A stretch of DNA of 64,000 nucleotides, taken from NCBI GenBank assembly GCA_029532415.1, contig JAQOTA010000046.1, positions 1,736,001 to 1,800,000 of the forward strand, written 5' to 3'. The notes below the pieces were generated by a model. The model worked only from the letters and a program-made list of their open reading frames with translations, was not told the origin of the DNA and made no database searches. Position numbers and translations under genes: made by a program. The first letter of the stretch is position 1. The number at the start of each line of letters is the position of its first letter. Source of the stretch: Marasmius tenuissimus. Taxonomy: Eukaryota; Basidiomycota; Agaricomycetes; Agaricales; Marasmiaceae. Shown here in pieces: positions 44,812-55,610 of this stretch.

Positions 44812-46328
44812 CTATAACCAATACTTCCTGGTGTTCGTCATCCTCCTAACCTCCGCCGCCTTCTCCTGCTTTTTCTTACACAGCTCTAGGTGTCGCTCGT
44901 AGGAGTCAGCTCTTGAAAGCCACTTATTACAAAGCGGACATCTCTTGCTCAAGAAATTAAGGTGAGTGGTGCGTATATGCCGATACAACTGCGACCACTT
45001 CATGTGTAACGGTGTGTGATTCTTCTTGCCACATCCCTCCCACTCGCAGTCTACACTGGTGTTTTCTAGATAGCAAATCGTATATCCGTCCTCTTCGCTG
45101 AACACGAACGGCCGATGAAAGTCCCTCATGTGAGTGGGTAGACCTGAACTTGTAATGACGGCACCACATGGTCTTCCCGCCCAAGGGCCATCTCGACACC
45201 TCCAGCGACAGACGTCAACGTGGCCGTCGTCTTTTCTGAAGCCAGTGCGAAAGGATGAAAAACGTGAGGGCACAGTAGATGATCGACTCGCTTCCGGAGC
45301 GGATGGGGTAGGCTTAGGTGGAATGAGAGTGCTGAGATCAACATCAGGACCAGGCCAGCCCAAGACAATTGGAGTTTTGAAAGGTAGGGAAGGAGTAGCA
45401 ATTAGTTGTTGCGAGGGCTCTTCTAAAAAAGAGTCGAGCTGACTGTGGCGTTGGACATCGGGGGGCAACATAGACCGAGACTCCTGAGAGGACCACCCGG
45501 AGGTGGCATTGTCATCATTATCCTCCGGGGTCGCATCGCTGCAAGACCACTCGGAGTTAGAAGGGAAGTCCCACGCAGGCGGAGGATGTTGCGTCCATAG
45601 CTGGGGCATTGCCGACGGAGAGTATGCGAACGAATCCTGCTGTGGGTATTTCGGCTGCATATCAGGAAGCTGAAAGCTGTGATAGGATGACGATTGAAAT
45701 TAGAAATGCTTAAACAGTAAAATCTACGCACCTAGAGCTTTGGTATCCGTTGAGGAGATCGATGTCTTGAGAGACGATACTGCCGTACGATGCATCGACG
45801 TGGGAGCTCAGGGTGTCAGCGGCGGGTATACATGTCGAAATCCTATAGACAGAAGTCATCATCATTCAGACCGAGCCACTCGAGAGACATAGTGAGAACA
45901 GACACACGAAGGACCTGCTGTGGCACACTCAGAACCCGCGATAAGCGCACTACTTCTAGAAGATGAGGCCAAGTCGGGATATCCCTGAGTAGTAGTTGAG
46001 CCGAAGAGGTGGTTGAAGTCGAATTCCGGAGAGGAGCCGTCGCAGGGATTGAAGCCCATATTCTGAAAAAACTGCCAATCGAATTCGACATCATGGTAGT
46101 CACCTTGTTGCCCAGTGTGGTCTGATTCGCGGTCTTGCGGCGATTGCAGCCTAAGAAAAGTCGGTTAATCAGGCTACGTCTCATGCAATACAAAGTCCTG
46201 ATGCTTTACCTGATATTAAATGCAGCGTACGGTTCGTCTGGAAAGTTAAAATTGGAGTTGGAAGATGTCATGTTTGAGAGAGAAGTTGTGGGGAGAACTG
46301 AAGACGACACGATAGAGGGTGGCCACAT
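44812..46328 (-). CDS. C2H2-like zinc-finger protein 2
   Basis: Four exons on the minus strand. Exon 1 starts MWPPSIVSSSVL (46328); a second in-frame ATG at 46271 (MTSSNSNFNFP) is equally possible. Then come LQSPQDRESDHTGQQ with NMGFNPCDGSSPEFDFN, a third exon with ISTCIPAADTLSS, and the last exon with MQPKYPQQDSFAYS. The C-terminal half carries three zinc modules: CRWRCRDGPWAGRPCGAV with LPTHMRDFH, CEWEGC with MKWSQLYRHIRTTH, and CPLCNKWLSRADSYERHLEL with a last Cys. It ends NTRKYWL. The module order and the LPTHMR and MKWxQLxRHIRT signatures are shared with the gene at 35345-37106. Probably a nuclear DNA-binding protein of a basidiomycete-expanded family; target unknown. Confidence 0.8.
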
Positions 46329-47716
46329 TTTATTCGCAAACGGCCTCAGTCAAAGCAACCCTCATGACTGTGGCATATTCCATGCATGAGCAAATTTGGA
46401 AAATCAAAACGGCCAAAGAGGTTACCGCGACGTGAGTGCCGCAAGAAACACGGCCACTCACCAGGAATTACAATGATCTTGACCTGAACTCTTCGTGATT
46501 GGGTAAAAGTCCACATACATCGTGGTCCTCTCTTTTCTACGGGCTATCAACAGTATTCCCAGCGTAAGAGTATCGACAGAGTAGTGCGAGGAAGGGAAGC
46601 TGTGGCTGCCACATTCATTCCAGCACAGCTCTCGAGGGTGACAGTCAGGGCAAACGAGGCTATAGGTCCTGCTTGGGCCCAAAGAACAATGGGCACGATC
46701 TGTGCCCGAGGGCGGGAGGAACGCAATGAGTCACTGAAATTTGGATCCGCATCCTCCAAAGAGTCGACTTGAACAATAAGATTGAGCGCGTTCGAATCGG
46801 AATTCGTCTCGATGACTAGGTGAGCGTCCTTCCTGTCATGTTCTCAATCTGGGCCTGGTCGAGTAGGATCAAGTTCCGAGGCCACCAGCTCCAAATTAGG
46901 TCAGAGAAACGCACAGAGGAGCAAGTTCGAGGGTTCAGTGATAATGGAACCAAGTTGTCGCTCGTCAGGGCCCACGATCCGATATAAACGCCACTAATTC
47001 GACTAGATTGTAGCGTTGAGAACCCAGTTTTGCATGGACCCTAGAACAAAGACATTCAGATGTAGCGACTCAGCGAGTAAGCCCGAAGACATCTAGCTCC
47101 TCCACTTAGATGTTGTTCTTGTCGTCCTAGACCTCACGAATGATTTAGGTAGTTATCATGGAGCTCAACCATAGAAATGTTTGAATTCCGTCCGGTGTCA
47201 GTGCATGCCAGGAACGCTTACCAACCTGTCAGCGATTGGAGGATTCTCGAGGAAAATGAGTCTTTGCGGCATAGCCAAGGATATCGAGATATTGTACAGC
47301 GATGGTATCGTCGAAGTTAAAGACAAGTTCCGCGGCCGTAAGATTGGCCGGTACATTCCTTCCGGCGTTGGCCTAGAACTTCGGTAATTGTATTTACCGT
47401 AAACACCAAAGACCGGGCCAGGTGCCTCGAGGATTCGCGCAGTTGGTCCATGATTGTCAATGCATATCGTTACATCGTAAAAAAACATGTCAATTATCGT
47501 CAAGTCATCGTAGAAATCGTATCGATACATCATAACTTGTGGCTCGGCCACCGGCTACTAAAGAGAATGGTGGGACTAGTACATGGATTACGGATACTTA
47601 AATAAAGCTGAGAGTGAATCGCGCCAAGCGGTGAAGACAAACCTAACGATACACGGTCCGGAAATTGATTCGCCAGGACGGCCGACCAGCAGCTCGTCAG
47701 AAAATAGTGTCTGTAA
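46329..47716. other. Intergenic, no recognised gene
   Basis: The longest frame is 117 codons on the minus strand (47198-47551), without a known domain. Nothing else seen. Confidence 0.45.
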
Positions 47717-49079
47717 TCAGTGCGCCGGCGCACGGGCCCTACATCCCCACGCAGGGAAGGACCTGAGATCCTGAATCCATTTTTCCATGACTCCAGCCAC
47801 GTCTGGCTTTGCCTCCATATTGGCCTTCCTACCCCTCTCAATCCAACAGATGAAATTCTCCTTGTCCTTCATCGACCCATAACACATGGCAATGATCTCG
47901 ATATGCTTCTTATACACATACGATTCGAGCCCTTCCGCAGCTCTCATCTCCAGTGCCCTGGTATGAAGGTCGATCAGCTCATCGTCCGGAGCGTCGCTCG
48001 TGCACCAGTCATCAAACGACGGCGTCAGGTTCCAGAACTCGCGTATCTCCTTGCGGTTCATGTCAGACTGAACGGCAGCATTGGGTTCACTCCAGTGAAC
48101 ATCGCAGTGCTTGCAAAAACAATCGAAACTGTAAAGCGTCTTGAGTTGTTTTCGACGATCGGCGCGTGACTGGAGGCAGTCGATGTACGGTATGGTGATC
48201 TCAGAGCCTGCGGGGATCGGCCGGACCGCTTCGAGTGTGATAGAGAGAGAGGTAGGGTCCCACCGGTAAAACGCGTTCGGTCCGCAGCTGAGGGACGGGA
48301 AGAAAGAATTTCGGGATTAGAATGATGAAAATGTGAACGATCGAAAAGATACCGTACCTGTGATTGACCCTAGAGGCGTCGAGAAAGATACCTTGGCAGT
48401 CCCTCGAGCCTATATCGACTTCCAGCCCGTTCGTCCGGATGATCCCTTCCAAAGTGGCTTCAGCCCCTGCGTGAACGTCGGTAAGACGCATCACGGCTTT
48501 CCGGACTTTGGGATCGAGTAGTTGGTCGATGGAACTGCAACTGCCAAAACACGAGGTAGATACGACCATCACGGCGCGTTCGACGAGTATAACACCCCCT
48601 CGATTGAGATTTCGTGTTGCGAACATTCCATATCCTGCACTGCGCCTATCCGTGTCACTGCGGCACAGAGCAATCTGGTACGACTGCCCCTGCGCCGGAG
48701 CCACCTTTGGAGGGCTGAATTTCTTTGGAAGTGCATCTAAGCCGTCCCGTTCCATTAACGCGACGCAGTGCGGTGCACCCGGGAGAGGAAGCGTTTTAAC
48801 GCAACGTTGACTGCTGGAGGGTGACTTGGGGACGACCGGAGGATTTGCGAGGGCGTTGGTGGTAGATACAATAGGGTTTGCGAAGGAGACCCGGCGGTGG
48901 CGTCGTCGACCATTCTCGCCACTTTCGGACTTTCGTCGGCATGGTTGACTGGACCTCTTTGGAGATCGCTGGGGTGAAGGTACTGGCTTGACATTGGTCT
49001 GTATTGGCTGAAGAACGGAAGCGGTAGAAGACGACCTGCGTCTGCGAGTGGTGGTCGTAGTGGTGGTGGTGGGAGGCAT
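47717..49079 (-). CDS. SET-domain protein (putative lysine methyltransferase)
   Basis: Two exons. The N-terminus is low-complexity and basic (MPPTTTTTTTTRRRRSSST, then many Ser, Arg and Lys), likely disordered or nuclear. The SET domain starts with SAGYGMFATRNLNRGGVILV. A 70-bp intron near 48287-48356 restores DASRVNHSCGPNAFYRW, the NHSCxPN motif of S-adenosylmethionine-binding SET domains. Then come PAGSEITIPYID and a Cys cluster FDCFCKHC of post-SET type. A helical tail follows to RARAPAH. About 430 residues. This is the SMYD/SET5-like layout seen in many fungal copies; the substrate cannot be told. I chose the ATG at 49079; an in-frame one at 49154 would add a hydrophobic stretch that does not fit. 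Confidence 0.85.
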
Positions 49080-51242
49080 CACTAGTGATTGAAATTGGAG
49101 TATTGGGTTGGAAAGATGGCAGGAAACGAGAAGGTGCAACACGAGGTAGAACAATAAGAGTAGTTAACAAAAGAGTTTGGGTAGAGGGTATGCAAGTGGC
49201 AGGTATTGGGTAGTGGGTATGAGGATGATGGAGAAGTACGGAAGTCATGGTTCCTCTCCTTCGCTTTATATCAATTCATGATCACAGCCAAAGCTCACAT
49301 CAGTACCCATTATAGCCACAACTCGTGGAAAGAGGCGCTGGTCACAGGACATCGAGACAGTTTGTGAAATGCCACATTCCCATTGTTGTAAACCTCCTCC
49401 ATATGTGATTTAGGCCTGGGACCAGCGCAACAAAGCGGTTAGCGAGGAGATCTCTCAATATTTCAATGTGAAGGCCGAAAAGTGAAACGGAATTACCGGT
49501 GCCATGACCATCGATCGGAAATTCCTGTTTGAGAGTACAGGAATAGAAAGGGCGATTGTATGTAATGCCGTCGGGAGGGTGCCTCATGTTTTCAGCGTGT
49601 TGCGGGAACCCAGGAAATCACGTCGGTGGTGTGATGAAATCTATTGTGGAGAACGCGCACACGTGCAGCTCACGTGTGATCCAAGCTGTTTCTCAGGACC
49701 CATGAACCATGAACTCTCTTTGTAGTTGCAGTTCGGGGGGAGTCGGTCTGCTTGAGTTCAACGTACGGCGAGATGAGCTTTTAGATGTGCATGTGTGGCC
49801 ACTAGAGTATAATCCTGTTGGCGTCAAACGATCTGGCAATCAACTATCACAGGTTGGTCAAACAGCATTCTCAAGAAATGCTCCACCATAAGAATAAACG
49901 CACAGGCACCGCTGGTCGAGAAAAATCTTGACGGGGTGAATGAAGACCAACATCCGCAGCTGACCAGACGGATATTTTACAGTTCCGTGTATTCAACCCC
50001 ACGATCTAACTACAAGTAGATGTTCAATAGGGACGAGTTGGAGCGCTTCGTGAGACGAACCTTCAAACTTGTACTCCAGAACCTTCTAGATGTGCCTCAT
50101 CCCCACACAACTGCAAGCATGATGTATGTCAGTCTCTGCAAACGACATATGAGCCATGCTCATACGGTACAACTGCAGATACACGCGGTTGTGAGTCGTT
50201 TATGAGCGTCGGACACAAACCTGGTATCGGCCTGCCCGATCATCTGGGGAATAGCAGTGCGGAGAATAAGCAGCGCGTGAAGCGGGGACACTGGGCAGCA
50301 GGGAAGCTGCTAGAGATCCCCAAAGAGGGCTTAATTGAGCGGCGAACGATGATCAAGAGATTTATCCATCTCGCGGGATCAGTAGTTCCACCAGCGAGAT
50401 ACAGCTTGAACAATCTGGACGATGATCTGGATACGACTACCTGGTTCTGAGGAGCGGCTCCGCTGTCCTGCGTGTGATTCGCCAGGCCTCAGGTCTCGAG
50501 GCAATTAATCAGTGAATGAGCGTCGTACTAGCATTGGGGTAATCACGGCACTCACCCGTATTCACCGTAATCCGATCGAGCTCGTGAGGGCACTTAGGAC
50601 AGCAAAATTCGTGTTCCCTCGTCATCTTGGAGACATACACACGGCGCCGCTCTTACCAATTTCCCCCTCAATTCCCTCAAATGCTACCAGGGTACGGATC
50701 TTGGAGGCGATTATGACTCTCCTGGGCATGTGCTGGACTGGGGTCACGATGAGAGTCCTAGCACGTCGGGGAGCGAGTCATCGAGCGAGAGGTCACGTTC
50801 TGCGAAGAAAGGATTGCTAATGAGGAATGAGGACCCTCCCGGAAAGTCCGAAGCTCTAGATGACGCTGGCACATCATGCCAAGGCACGACGACTGCAGAT
50901 TGTTTGTCTATTCCTCCTTCAATTTGCTACTCAAGCCAGCCATAATCAGCAGATATAAGACCATTTCGATTCCAATCATTCTAGGCGCAAGTCCGTTAAG
51001 GAGGAGGAGAGGGGAGGAGATGAAGGGAGGAGACAAGAGACAGAACCCGAAATTTCCGATCGGAATGATTTTCCGGGGCTCGTGATAAGATAAAGTCAGG
51101 TGACCGTATTAGTGATAGATTTACGCAGGGTAAACAGAGCCAAAGAACGCGACGCTTAAATTTTTAGCGAACGCCTCCCTCAATCGTACCACCCACGTTC
51201 ACCCACTTGTTCTTTTTTGCGACTCCTCACGAACTTTTCAGA
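49080..51242. other. Long intergenic region, no recognised gene
   Basis: 2.1 kb. Frames of 82 codons (50202-50450) and 102 codons (50512-50820) on the plus strand look somewhat protein-like but match no family I know and show no clear splice joins. The last 150 bp are the peroxiredoxin promoter. Confidence 0.45.
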
Positions 51243-52132
51243 ATGCCCGCTCTCGTCCAACGCCCTGCTCCCACTTTCAAGACTGAGGCCGTCATCGATG
51301 GCCTCTTCCAAGAGGTTTCTCTCTCGGACTACCTTGGAAAATGGTACGTGTGTACCGTGTTTCGTGTCAAGAATTCGACTGACTCATTTGCTTTCTTCAC
51401 TCGGATAGGGTTGTCCTTTTCTTTTACCCAATGTACGCAACGCTACCTTCTCTGTAATATTTATTCTGATTTTTCTTTCTACTTTGTATAGGGATTTCAC
51501 GTTTGTCTGCCCCACTGAAATCCTGGCTTTCAATGACGCCCTCGAGCAATTTAATCAACTCGACACTGTCGTCCTTGGTGTCTCTACCGACTCCAAGTTC
51601 TCTCACTTTGCATGGGCCAACCAACCTCGCAAGGAAGGAGGTCTCGGGCCCAACCTCAAGCTTCCTCTGCTCGCTGACCGCAACATGTCAATCTCTCGTA
51701 ACTACGGTGTTTTGCTCGAGGATGAGGGCGTTGCTCTCAGGGGACTGTTTATCATTGACCCCAAGGGAACCTTGAGGTGCGTATTTACCGTGACTGACGT
51801 GGTACTCGGGTGTTAATCGCCTCTCTTAATGATTCAGACAAATCACCGTCAACGACCTCCCTGTTGGTCGCTCCGTCGACGAAACCGTCCGTCTCGTGAA
51901 GGCCTTCCAATTCACCGTGCGTCTTTCACTATACGGCTCGACATTCACCTTCGAAGACTGACTCGTTCTCCTATCTCAGGACAAGCACGGCGAGGTCTGC
52001 CCTGCCAACTGGTCTGAAGGTGGCAAGACTATCAAGGCTGACCCAAAGAACTCCCTCGAATACTTCAGCACTACCGGTGTCAACGGTGAAGATACTTCCG
52101 GTTCAGCTAAGAAGCGTCAACGTACTGAGTAA
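51243..52132 (+). CDS. Typical 2-Cys peroxiredoxin
   Basis: Thiol peroxidase that reduces H2O2 and organic peroxides using thioredoxin. Five introns; 213 residues. The peroxidatic Cys48 is in [12 protein letters not shown], the resolving Cys170 in HGEVCPANW. Thr45 and the Arg in [13 protein letters not shown] complete the active site. The GGLG loop (residue 90) and the YF pair (residues 190-191) mark the hyperoxidation-sensitive eukaryotic type related to Tsa1. The C-terminus has an extra 11 residues, [12 protein letters not shown], whose KKRQR is like a nuclear localisation signal and is not found in the standard enzyme. Normal-length N-terminus, no import signal: cytosolic or nuclear. A 1-Cys paralogue lies 1 kb downstream on the same strand. 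Confidence 0.95.
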
Positions 52133-53040
52133 ATCATCTCTTTGTCTCTCCAGGTAATGCTGTTGCCGCCTGAGGGCACGCAAAGTTTCATCAAATAGAG
52201 AAAGATAAAATTGTACTAACGCATTAGACCCTTTTTTTGTTGTTGCGATATTAGATTCATAGAGATAGAACAAAGAGACACCACTCATCCACTCATAGAC
52301 CCCTGCCACACTCTACACGCATCAACCTTCTCATTCGCGCCACACTTGTCAATGTTAGAAGGCACATACCCTTCAGTGCCTCATTCACACATCCATCGCT
52401 CAGTTGTCATCTTGCTCTCATCTTGGTCTTATACTGTATCTAGTGCCCCTACGCTTCTAATGTGCAATATCATACGTTACCTCGTTTTTCATTGGACCCG
52501 GAGTTCCGGCTTGCGATCATGATCAGACAGTTCAAGTGAATGGTTTCTGATTGGGACGTGCTTCTTTGATTGGTAGGAGTACAGTTACTGACTGGTGTTC
52601 TCCCGAGCATCAAAGCATTGCAGTTTATTTTGGAGAACGGCCTTGGTTCCAGACGTGAAGAATCACTGATGCTCAACAAAAAACAAGGTTTGGCTGGGCA
52701 TCAAATGACTGTAAGGTACGGGATTTGGACGTACATTTTCTCGTTCTTGAGAGCTGCGAAATGGGTCACCCAGGAGGCCAGAGTACGCTCGACCGACACC
52801 AGCACGGGGCCAACCGTACGACGCGTCGAACTCCGCGTCGCGCCACCCCCGCCCGACGCGTCCAAAGGTCACATGTGCACTATGCGGGTGCGGCACATCA
52901 GTCTGAGGACAGATGTCGATCATAATCAATCGAGCGCTGTCTCGCTGTTGAGGAGGACCCTTTCTCACACTTGACAAGCACGCCATACGTACCTCAAGAT
53001 CACCAATTATTGCACTCGGTTCAGCCCATATCTAGCCAGC
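52133..53040. other. Spacer between the two peroxiredoxins
   Basis: No gene recognised; a GC-rich stretch with many CGCG lies near 52800-52870. A TATA box ends the region. Confidence 0.5.
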
Positions 53041-53048
53041 TATAAAAG
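53041..53048 (+). promoter_or_regulatory. TATA box of 1-Cys peroxiredoxin
   Basis: TATAAAAG lies 75 bp before the start codon. Confidence 0.6.
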
Positions 53049-53115
53049 GCTCTCAATTCGTGAGTTTGCTTCTCTCCATCGGACTATCACCACCACTCAC
53101 TTTGCACTCTTCATC

Positions 53116-54035
53116 ATGGCCAGTTTTGAAAAGAACGACTACGTCCTCCGTCTCGGTAGTGTCGCTCCCGATTTCGAGGCAGAGACCACCATTGGAAAGA
53201 TCAAGTTCCACGAATGGCTTGGCAACTCCTGGGTACGCCGATTCTCAGAGTTTTCCCACTTCATCGTCTCTTATCGAGATATCGTGTAGGGTATCCTCTT
53301 CTCCCATCCTGGTGACTTCACCCCCGTTTGCACGACCGAACTCGGTGAGGTTGCTCGTAGACAGCAAGACTGGGACAAGCGCAACACAAAGGTCATTGGT
53401 ATCTCTGCCAATGGCCTTGAGGAACACTACCAATGGGTGAAGGATATCAACGAGTTCGGCGGAAAGAAATACGGACCTACTGATGTTCAATACCCCATCG
53501 TACGTCAAACTGGCCTTTTCAGTCTTTGTGGACATCCAGCTCATGAATTGATCTGTACAGATCTCCGACCCTGATCGTAAGATCTCTTACCGATGGGACA
53601 TGTTGGACTACCAGGATGCTACCAACAGGGATGCAAAGGGCTTGCCTTTCACCGTGCGTCTTATTTCCAGCAATTTCGCAAGCTATATGCTAATCCGACC
53701 TCTCCAATCCACAGATCCGAACAGTCTTCATCGTCGACCCAAAGAAGATTATCCGATTCAAGGCTGACTACCCCGCTGTCGCTGGACGCAACTTTGACGA
53801 GATCGTTCGTGTCCTCGACGCCATCCAGCTCGGTGACAAGCACCGAATTGCCACCCCCGTCAACTGGAAACCCGGTGAAGATGTTATCGTCCACGCCAGC
53901 GTCAACAACGAGGAGGCCAAGACTCTTTTCCCTGAGCATACTGCTCACTACGTACGTGTGGTTCTCTTGAGTTTCTTGCACAACGACTGATCTTTTACGC
54001 AGCCATACCTGAGGACCACCCCTCTCAAGGTGTAA
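53116..54035 (+). CDS. 1-Cys peroxiredoxin (Prx6 type)
   Basis: Peroxidase of the Prx6 group, which has no resolving Cys and is recycled by glutathione or thioredoxin systems. Spliced from six exons; about 225 residues. The peroxidatic Cys53 is in SHPGDFTPVCTTE, followed by the Prx6 hallmarks GISANGLEEHYQW, YPIISDPDRKISY, RTVFIVDPKKIIRFKADYPA and TPVNWKPGED. The C-terminus YPYLRTTPLKV is normal. No import signal is seen at the N-terminus (MASFEKNDYVLRLGS), so it is cytosolic. It lies head-to-tail with the 2-Cys enzyme, so both may answer the same oxidative-stress signals, though no shared site was identified by eye. Confidence 0.95.
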
Positions 54036-54290
54036 AATATGTCAGTTGCCAGCTTGTATGATAGCGATATCCCGGAGAAAAGGTTGTAAACTAGTTAGGT
54101 CTATATCTTATTCTTTTCTATGGACTACGCATGGTGTCCGTGAGATGGAACTCCTCAAGAAACAGGTCCGGTTCCTCGGAACCAGAATCAGATAAGATAA
54201 CGACCCGCCGAGTCTAGATCCACCGGTGCCGAGATGGGAGAAAGTCGGACCGTTGATTTAATTTTACATGATTCGCCCTCTCCAGGTCCT
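54036..54290. other. Peroxiredoxin 3' side
   Basis: Terminator region of the 1-Cys gene; nothing else. Confidence 0.5.
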
Positions 54291-54299
54291 CTTTCCCAC
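54291..54299. repeat. Left target duplication of long Mutator-like element
   Basis: CTTTCCCAC, matching CTTTCACAC at 55283-55291 in eight of nine bases. Confidence 0.75.
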
Positions 54300-54313
54300 T
54301 AGGCCTGTCACGC

Positions 54314-54351
54314 GGCCCCTCACGGACGAGCAAGCTGAGTCGTGAGGGGCC
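54314..54351. repeat. Subterminal hairpin C (left end)
   Basis: Perfect stem GGCCCCTCACG / CGTGAGGGGCC around the 16-nt loop GACGAGCAAGCTGAGT. Confidence 0.9.
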
Positions 54352-55230
54352 TGTAAAACGGAAGCAAATTCTCCGCCAGACATTTTAGGGATTTGCCGGA
54401 CAGAATATGGAAACGGGCTGCTTACTATCTAGAGTAAAAAGTTCTCAGGACCCTTAAATAGTAACCACCACGTTGCTCTGACGCGTCGCGCTCATGGAAC
54501 CTCCTGCCTCCCCATCGAGGTTATTACCGTAGATAAGATTAATTTGCGGCTTCTACTCTCGTTCTGATGTTTTGTTTCGAAGACCACCGAACAAACCTAA
54601 ACCTAAACGGACACAAACGAAGAATTCTTTCAGCGGCAGGACTCTATCGCACGACCAATTCAATGCTCAGAACATTCTGTAGACGCTTCAAAGGTGAAAT
54701 GGTGATTGTAATCCTGTGTCTGCCAGCCAAATGAACGAGCAAGGCCACTGCTTTAATGTCTTCCCCGAACCTGTCCCTGCTGTCAACGCCGAGTCGTGAT
54801 TGATGGAGTTTACCACGAATCGGAGTTGATGTTCGCGTGGAATTTCTCGGCCATTCGTGGTATGAAAGGCAATAACGATAGTTCGAAGTGCAGTTAGTTC
54901 TTGCCGGAAAGTGAGGTGATATAGGTATACGGATAGGTTGGGTTGGCTGGGATGTCATAGCGCTCGAGAATTTGGAGTAAAGGTGTATTTTGCATGGTAA
55001 GAATATCTTCTACATAGTCGGCTACCGTCTGGCAGCCCTCTGTGATCATTGTAGAAGAGAAAGCCGAGATCGCTAGAACGTAACTGACGGAAGTTGAGCA
55101 GGAGGTCGCGCCAGCGCGTCCGTGCACGGGCCCTGAGAATATTCTACTCTAAATGGTAAGCGAGGTGGTTTCCATATTCTGTTCGGCAAATCCCTAAAAT
55201 GTCTGGCGGAGAATTTGCTTCCGTTTTACA

Positions 55231-55269
55231 GGTCCGTATATACCCAGCTTGCCTCGTCATATACGGACC
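55231..55269. repeat. Subterminal hairpin B (right end)
   Basis: Perfect stem GGTCCGTATAT / ATATACGGACC around the 17-nt loop ACCCAGCTTGCCTCGTC, the complement of the loop in hairpin C with small differences. Confidence 0.9.
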
Positions 55270-55282
55270 GGTGACAGGTCTA

Positions 55283-55291
55283 CTTTCACAC
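55283..55291. repeat. Right target duplication of long Mutator-like element
   Basis: CTTTCACAC; see 54291-54299. Confidence 0.75.
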
Positions 55292-55610
55292 TATCACTAC
55301 AAAAACAGGTCCTTCGAAGTTCGACTGCCTGTACCGACCGAATTATACAGAATATTCGCGAATACTACGCCCTCAAAGTATTTCCCTCACTATTCTCTGG
55401 AAAGGAACCCAGAATGCTTGTCTTCAAGTTTGCGGAAGAAACACTCCTGATCATGACGAGGAGCTGATCAACCAATCCTCCGGCCCAGCTCATCAGCTTA
55501 CTGGTTTTCGATTGTTTATGCAGAGCGACATATGGCCCATGGCAATTTGTCTCCGGCTAGATGAACGTTTCAACGCTTAAACTTCTCCCTCCTCCTCATT
55601 CCCTCCTCGG

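Larger units (their letters stand above)
54300..55282. mobile_element. Long Mutator-like element (983 bp) with hairpins at both ends
   Basis: Ends TAGGCCTGTCACG and, from the right, TAGACCTGTCACC. Next to each is a perfect 11-bp hairpin, then a long inverted repeat whose first 63 bp (54352-54414 against 55168-55230) are 62/63 identical and continue more weakly for about 90 bp. A near-perfect 9-bp duplication flanks it. The interior has no transposase; frames at 54644-54958 and 54894-55127 on the minus strand are not recognised. Its right end lies 330 bp upstream of the GH105-like copy B start, so it forms part of that promoter region. Same family as 33041-33492. Confidence 0.82.

Noticed and set aside
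47198..47551. 117-codon minus-strand frame as a gene
   Set aside because: Readable but without a known domain, start context or splice partner; kept only as a remark in the gap entry.
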